Positions 59,568 to 64,000 of a stretch of 64,000 nucleotides of DNA are shown here, in pieces (position 1 is the stretch's first letter; every line of letters starts with the position of its first letter). The stretch is from the NCBI RefSeq assembly GCF_029168945.1, contig NC_083602.1, positions 90,096,027-90,160,026 of the forward strand. Reading direction: 5' to 3'. The DNA is from Cannabis sativa. Its lineage: Eukaryota; Streptophyta; Magnoliopsida; Rosales; Cannabaceae. Both the position numbers and the translations under genes were made by a program. The notes beneath the pieces are model-generated. The model was not told the origin of the DNA and ran no database searches. It was given only the letters and a program-made list of their open reading frames with translations.

Positions 59568-61520
59568 TCATTGTAAATTGGGGTGCCCAAAAAAAAAAAA
59601 AAACAAAAAAAATTTGAAAAAGAATGAAAAGAAAAGAAAAAAAAAAAAAAAAAAAATTCGGTGAAAGGCACCCCTTGAAAAAAAAAAAAAGAAAAAAAAA
59701 ACAAAAAAAAATATATATAAAAGAAAGAAAAAAAAAGAAAAAAAAAAACAAAAAAAAAATTATATCTATATATATATTATAATTAGCTATAAATAAAATT
59801 CATGGTGAAATTGATAATTTTCTTTCCTTTGTGCAGAGAGTCAAGTGAAATAGGCTATGGAATGAAGACATTTTGCATTGGGCAAAAATACTAAGTTTGG
59901 GGTGTCAGGTTGCTGCTCGGTTGCTATAGCAATAGCTTAGCAAGAAGTGTTTTGGGTTTTAGGCAGATCAAAAGAACTGGGGTTTGCAAAAATAAAGTGA
60001 ATGGGCTGTCAGAAAAAAAAAACATGGGATTGTCTTGTTGTTCATGATTCAATCATTGGATAGGTCTATTTTTGTTTAGACCAATTATTTGGAATTGTAC
60101 TTTAGTGTTGAACTGAGTGAGCCCAAGTCATTTTTAGTTGATTCAAGGACCCCATTTCACCTTATTTAACTCAGTTTGGGCCTATTTCCTTGGTCAACTG
60201 GGCCCCAGCTCGTTTGACCAGCCCAATACTTTCCTAGCCCTACCACACTCTTCATCATCATCAATTTCATTTCCAATTCAAACTCAGCCGTTTCCTCCAT
60301 TTGACCAGCAGCTCGACAAAACTTCACACTTCACTCCACCTTCGAACCACGCCGCCACTCAACCCGCTCCATTGAACCTGAGTTTCCACACCATCACCTT
60401 CGAACCACCTGAACCAGCACCATCCACCAAATCACCAACCACGCCATCTCCTTCGAACCACACCATCACACCACCAAATCGCATCCCAGCTCCAAGCCCG
60501 TAACCTCCACCGTGACCACCTGAACCAGCACCATCATCGATAATCACCCAGTAGCCACCCACGACTTCACCAGAACACACCTCCGAGCATCACGGTCCCT
60601 ACACATCCACGGATTCAGCAACTTGCACGAACCAGCTCCAATTGCTACTTTCAAGTTCATCTTTGTTCAAGCACTCAACGGATCCACCTGAAGTCAAAGC
60701 ACCCAGAAACTGCGACTCCACCTCCATTCACTCCTCTCAGAACCACGACCCAGCCGTCCCTTCAGCTACTTCACCGTGAACCAACCTTTGAAGACACCGC
60801 TCACAACCAGGCGCAGTCACCTCATATCAGAACCACCAAGTGCAACAACCCAGCAGACTCAACTCTGTCAAGCCAAATTTTTCAGCCAATCCAAGCTAAG
60901 TTCTGATTTGGTGATTTCAATTGAAATTTATTTTGGATTAAAGTGCTTAATTAGTGGCTGTGGTTGAACTGCTAGTGTTATAGTCAATGGTGTTTGAGTT
61001 TGTCACTATGATTTAAATGTGGTAGCAGTAGTGTGATAATGTTGGTTTGGACGATTTGAATTGGAATTTGGTGGGATTTTTGCACATTGGGCTGAGAAAG
61101 ATTGGTAAATCTGAGAACAATATTGATTGTGAACTTGGGGTTGTCATTTGGAATTGTTGTTTTTCAGTGTGGTTTTGAATTCGTTACTGTTCCCTACCGT
61201 GTTAGACATAGTGCAAGTGTGAACTTTGTTGTAGTGTTGGACAGATTGGGTGCTAAGGTTTGATTGTTGGAAATATTGCAAATTGAACAGCGTAGTGGTG
61301 TTGGCTAAAAAAAAAAAAAGGGCAGCAGTGAGTAAAAACAAAAAAAAAAAAAAAAAAAAAAAAATAGAGTGAATTTGGTGTGAGGGCTTTGACTTTTCGT
61401 GGGTTGGAGACAGTGAGGTACTTTGTACGAGTTCTTGTTGTGTAAAGGGGCAGCAGTGAGTAAGGCAACAAAGAAGAAAGTCATTGTGTTGGGGTAGTGT
61501 GCAAGTGCAAAGAAAAGAAA
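59568..61520 (+). other. Athila spacer between gag-pol and the env-like gene
   Basis: Three compositionally distinct parts. 59580-59760 is A-rich with G islands. 60170-60860 is C-rich and G-poor and gives Pro/Ser/Thr-rich translations without stable frame. 60890-61500 is G/T-rich and C-poor. One TAAGTTTGGGGTG motif lies at 59892-59904. No gene is supported; this part may be transcribed as leader for the downstream gene. Confidence 0.6.
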
Positions 61521-62593
61521 ATGCCCAAGGTTAAGAAGACCGCCAACAAGAATAAAAAGAAGTCACTGCATGAAATTCCTAAGTTTCATTGCCGTAATTT
61601 GAGACAAAGTATCATGAGAAGGTGGACAATCGGGAATTTTATATGGAGCGTGGATTAGTAGCCGATATTGAGGACATTGATGAGTTGCCCGAATGGGTCA
61701 GTGCAACGATTCATCAGCGAGATTGGGGACTTTTTGTCCAACAAAGAGAGCAAGCGGTCATGGAAGTTGTCAAGGAATTTTATGCTAACTTCCTATCCCA
61801 AGAATGGCCCACTGTAGTGGTGGTGCGTGAAGTCCCAGTCTCATTTTCAGCTGCAGCAATCAATGACCTGTTTGGGTTAAGCTCTGTCGAGTGCCAATAC
61901 TCTGCGCAAAAAGGGCAGGTGAGCGACGAAACTGTGGGTGACATGATGCCGACGCTCGCTAAGCCAGGATCTGAATGGAGTTTGGATAGTTATGGCAATC
62001 TTCGATTTCGGCGCACTGATTTGGAGCACGAGTTGAAATGTTGGTATACATTCGTGCAAACTGCTCTCTGCCCTACTTCACATGATTCGACCGTCAGCAG
62101 AGACCGCGCCTGGATGCTCTATTGCATTAGAATGGGCTGGGATGTTGACGTCGGGGCTGTCCTTGCCCAAGAGATTGCTGATTGTGCACACAGGGGGAAG
62201 GGGAAGTTATTTCTCCCTGCTACCATCACTGCTCTTTGCCGCAAGGCGGGTGTACCCATGTGGAAGGAAGAAGGCGCTCTGAATCCTCGGGGGCCTATAA
62301 ATTTTGGTCCACCTCGAGCCCCGAAAACAACGCCTACCCCAGCGGCGTCTTCAACCACGGAGCCTCCCGTCGATCGCTTTGATCGCTTTGAGCAAGTGCA
62401 ACAACAAATGTGTGATCGATTGCACGCGATGTGGGATTATGAGCAGAAGCGTGACGTCGTCATGGAGCGTGCATTCAAGAGGACTACGCCCCGTTTTGAT
62501 CCCAAGTTCCCGGACTTCCCTCAGCATGTTCTAGACCCGTGGGGAGGTCCATCAGCTTCGAACACCGAGGAGCCCCACGAGGACTCCGAGTAG
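61521..62593 (+). pseudogene. Athila env-like/ORF2 gene with one frameshift
   Basis: An ATG at 61521 opens a Lys-rich start (MPKVKKTANKNKKK) that runs into a one-base frame change near 61600. The continuing frame is open to the stop at 62593 (323 codons from the next ATG at 61622). It has YMERGLVADI, EWPTVVVVREVPVSFS, INDLFGL and WMLYCIRMGWDVDVG, the conserved core of the 'putative plant transposon protein' domain found in the 3' ORF of Athila-type elements. The C-terminal part is Pro/Ala-rich, then charged. The role is unknown; in some Athila copies the position corresponds to an env-like gene, but I see no obvious signal peptide or membrane anchor here. Confidence 0.8.
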
Positions 62594-64000
62594 AGGGAGT
62601 TTTTCTCATACCTAAGCTATTTTATATTTTTCTGTTTTGTGTTGTTTGTGTTTAGATTGTATTGTGCTCGTTGTATGTTGTCTTTTGTGTTTGGAACTTT
62701 TATTCTATGTTGTTTATGCGTTTGTTTATTTGGCATTGAGAGTTTTTTCGGTTTTTCGGTGGCCTAGTGTTCTGCTCGATGATGATATTTTCCGCCCATT
62801 CCATTCTTGTTGCTGCCTACTTTTATTTGTTGCCTTATCATGTTGCATTGTTGGATATTATGGATGTTTCCCTTAGTCTCTCCTAACTAGTTTATACTTG
62901 CATTTTTCCACCATGCTTTGCATTTCTCATACGATTATTTCACATGTACTTTTAGCATCTAGAATTGGTTAGTGCATCTCCTTGAGGCGAAATCCTAGCT
63001 AGACTTGTCCCTTAGAGATGATTTAGACCATCCTTGGACGTTTGAGCCTTTCTAACCTTCCCTATAAAATGAATTTTTCCCTAGTCACCCAAGTTTGAGC
63101 CGTTTAGCCTATTCTTGTTGTGCAACCCTATCATACATATCCCGTCAATCCTAATTTGCATTTCCACATATGTCCTAACTTAATTGCTCACTTGTCAAGA
63201 GCCAAGTTTCACATTAAGTTTGGGGTGAGTGCGGTGAGTGTAATTTGTGGCGAGCTAATTCAAGATTATACTTTTAGCCACATTGGGGACAATGTTGGGT
63301 TGTAAGTTTGGGGTGGGGGAATTAGCTCACAAGGTATATTAGTATGCATTTTTAATTAAATTTCTCTTGCTATATATATAAGTATATTATAGTACTAAAT
63401 TCTTTTCTAACATATAAAAAAAAAAAACAAAAAAAAAAAAAAAAACAAATCAGCAAAGAAAAAAAAAAAAAAGAAAAAAAATACATATATTTATATACTT
63501 GCAACTAAGTTTGGGGTGTTCCACCCATTTTAGTTTTTTTTTTTTTAAAAAAAAAAAAAGAGAATAAACATAGCAAGAGAAGTGAATTTTAATATACTTG
63601 TGAGTATTGAATTAGGGAAGTGAGTCAAGAAAACAATCATTAGGAAGAGGCTCGGTTTTTGATAAGTGAAGTGGTTAGGTGTTGAGCTAGCTTAAATACA
63701 TCCTTTACCATACCCTAACCCAAGCCTAACATTACAAGCCTAATAAAGTCCTATTGATCAAGGGGATAAGTTTAGACTACATTAGTGGAGAGGAGTGCAC
63801 TAATCCAACTTATGGAGCTGAAATGAATAAAAGAAAAAAAAAGTTTAAGGTAGTTGGAGAGGAGTGCAAAGTTGAGGTGGGATATACTTGTATAAATTGT
63901 TAATTAGGTGACTTTTGGGAAATATTAATGTTATCCAATGACAAAAAAACGTTAAAGGGGCAGCATATAAAGTTATGGCAAGCAATTTCATTTTCCATTC
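62594..64000 (+). other. Athila 3' spacer with repeated TAAGTTTGGGGTG motifs
   Basis: Non-coding. Three exact copies of TAAGTTTGGGGTG (63215-63227, 63303-63315, 63506-63518), in addition to the one at 59892. A-rich tracts lie at 63416-63480 and 63549-63560. The third motif group (TTTGGGGTGGGGGAATTAG) is strongly polypurine. The 3' LTR start (TGATAACTCT) is not seen before 64000. Confidence 0.7.

Larger units (their letters stand above)
52466..64000 (+). mobile_element. Athila-lineage Ty3/gypsy retrotransposon, 5' LTR to beyond the right edge
   Basis: 5' LTR 52466-53997, tRNA-Asp-type primer-binding site 54004-54021, one long gag-pol frame 54126-59567, a long spacer, an env-like/ORF2 gene 61521-62593 (frameshifted), and a second spacer with repeated polypurine-like motifs. 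The 3' LTR is not reached by 64000. Inserted into the Tat integrase; the five bases before the LTR are TCTGG. Confidence 0.93.

Noticed and set aside
60138..60503. A 121-codon proline-rich gene in the Athila spacer
   Set aside because: Composition-driven: the strand is C-rich and G-poor, so stops are rare; no domain and no conserved start context.
1..64000. CRISPR arrays, bacterial operons or prophage
   Set aside because: No regularly spaced direct repeats of that kind; the window is clearly plant nuclear DNA.

Overview
The window is nuclear DNA from a flowering plant, most likely a eudicot. The evidence is intron-rich genes with plant-specific families (a B3-domain auxin response factor, a plant-type GATA factor, plant tyrosylprotein sulfotransferase, an EDR2-like protein), AT-rich intergenic DNA, and abundant plant-type LTR retrotransposons, TRIMs, MITEs and SINEs. 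I cannot name the species from the sequence alone.

Left part (1-36.4 kb) is the gene-bearing part. Four genes lie on the minus strand. An ARF10/16-type auxin response factor (1-1533) runs off the left edge. A two-exon GATA zinc-finger factor lies at 12767-14271. A 12-exon tyrosylprotein sulfotransferase lies at 20842-24653 and reads cleanly to 499 residues. A 21-exon EDR2-like protein (PH + START + DUF1336/EDR2_C) lies at 29028-36400 and reads cleanly to 734 residues. I derived the exon structures by hand from splice sites and reading phase; all exons join in phase. The genes have no evident functional relation to each other. Between and inside them are many small non-autonomous elements: MULE-, hAT-, Harbinger- and CACTA-like MITEs, tRNA-derived SINEs, a solo Cassandra-type LTR and minisatellites.

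Middle part (36.4-43 kb) has no host gene. It holds MITEs, a SINE beside a TTA microsatellite, and a complete 735-bp TRIM in minus orientation (38655-39389) with LTRs, PBS, PPT and a perfect 5-bp target duplication.

Right part (43-64 kb) is a retrotransposon cluster. (1) An internally deleted gag-protease LTR element (42993-45539, target duplication CTACT) has LTRs made of Cassandra-like, 5S-rRNA-derived sequence, and its 5' LTR is a giant palindrome. (2) A Cassandra-type LTR (46227-46608) is interrupted by (3) a frameshifted Tat-lineage Ty3 element with dual RNase H (46609-52465). That element is itself interrupted in its integrase by (4) an Athila-lineage element (52466 to beyond the right edge) with an uninterrupted 1813-codon gag-pol and a frameshifted env-like/ORF2 gene. 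The most unusual item is element 1: 5S-bearing LTRs of the Cassandra type are normally known from non-coding TRIMs, yet here they flank gag and protease at both ends within one target-site duplication.
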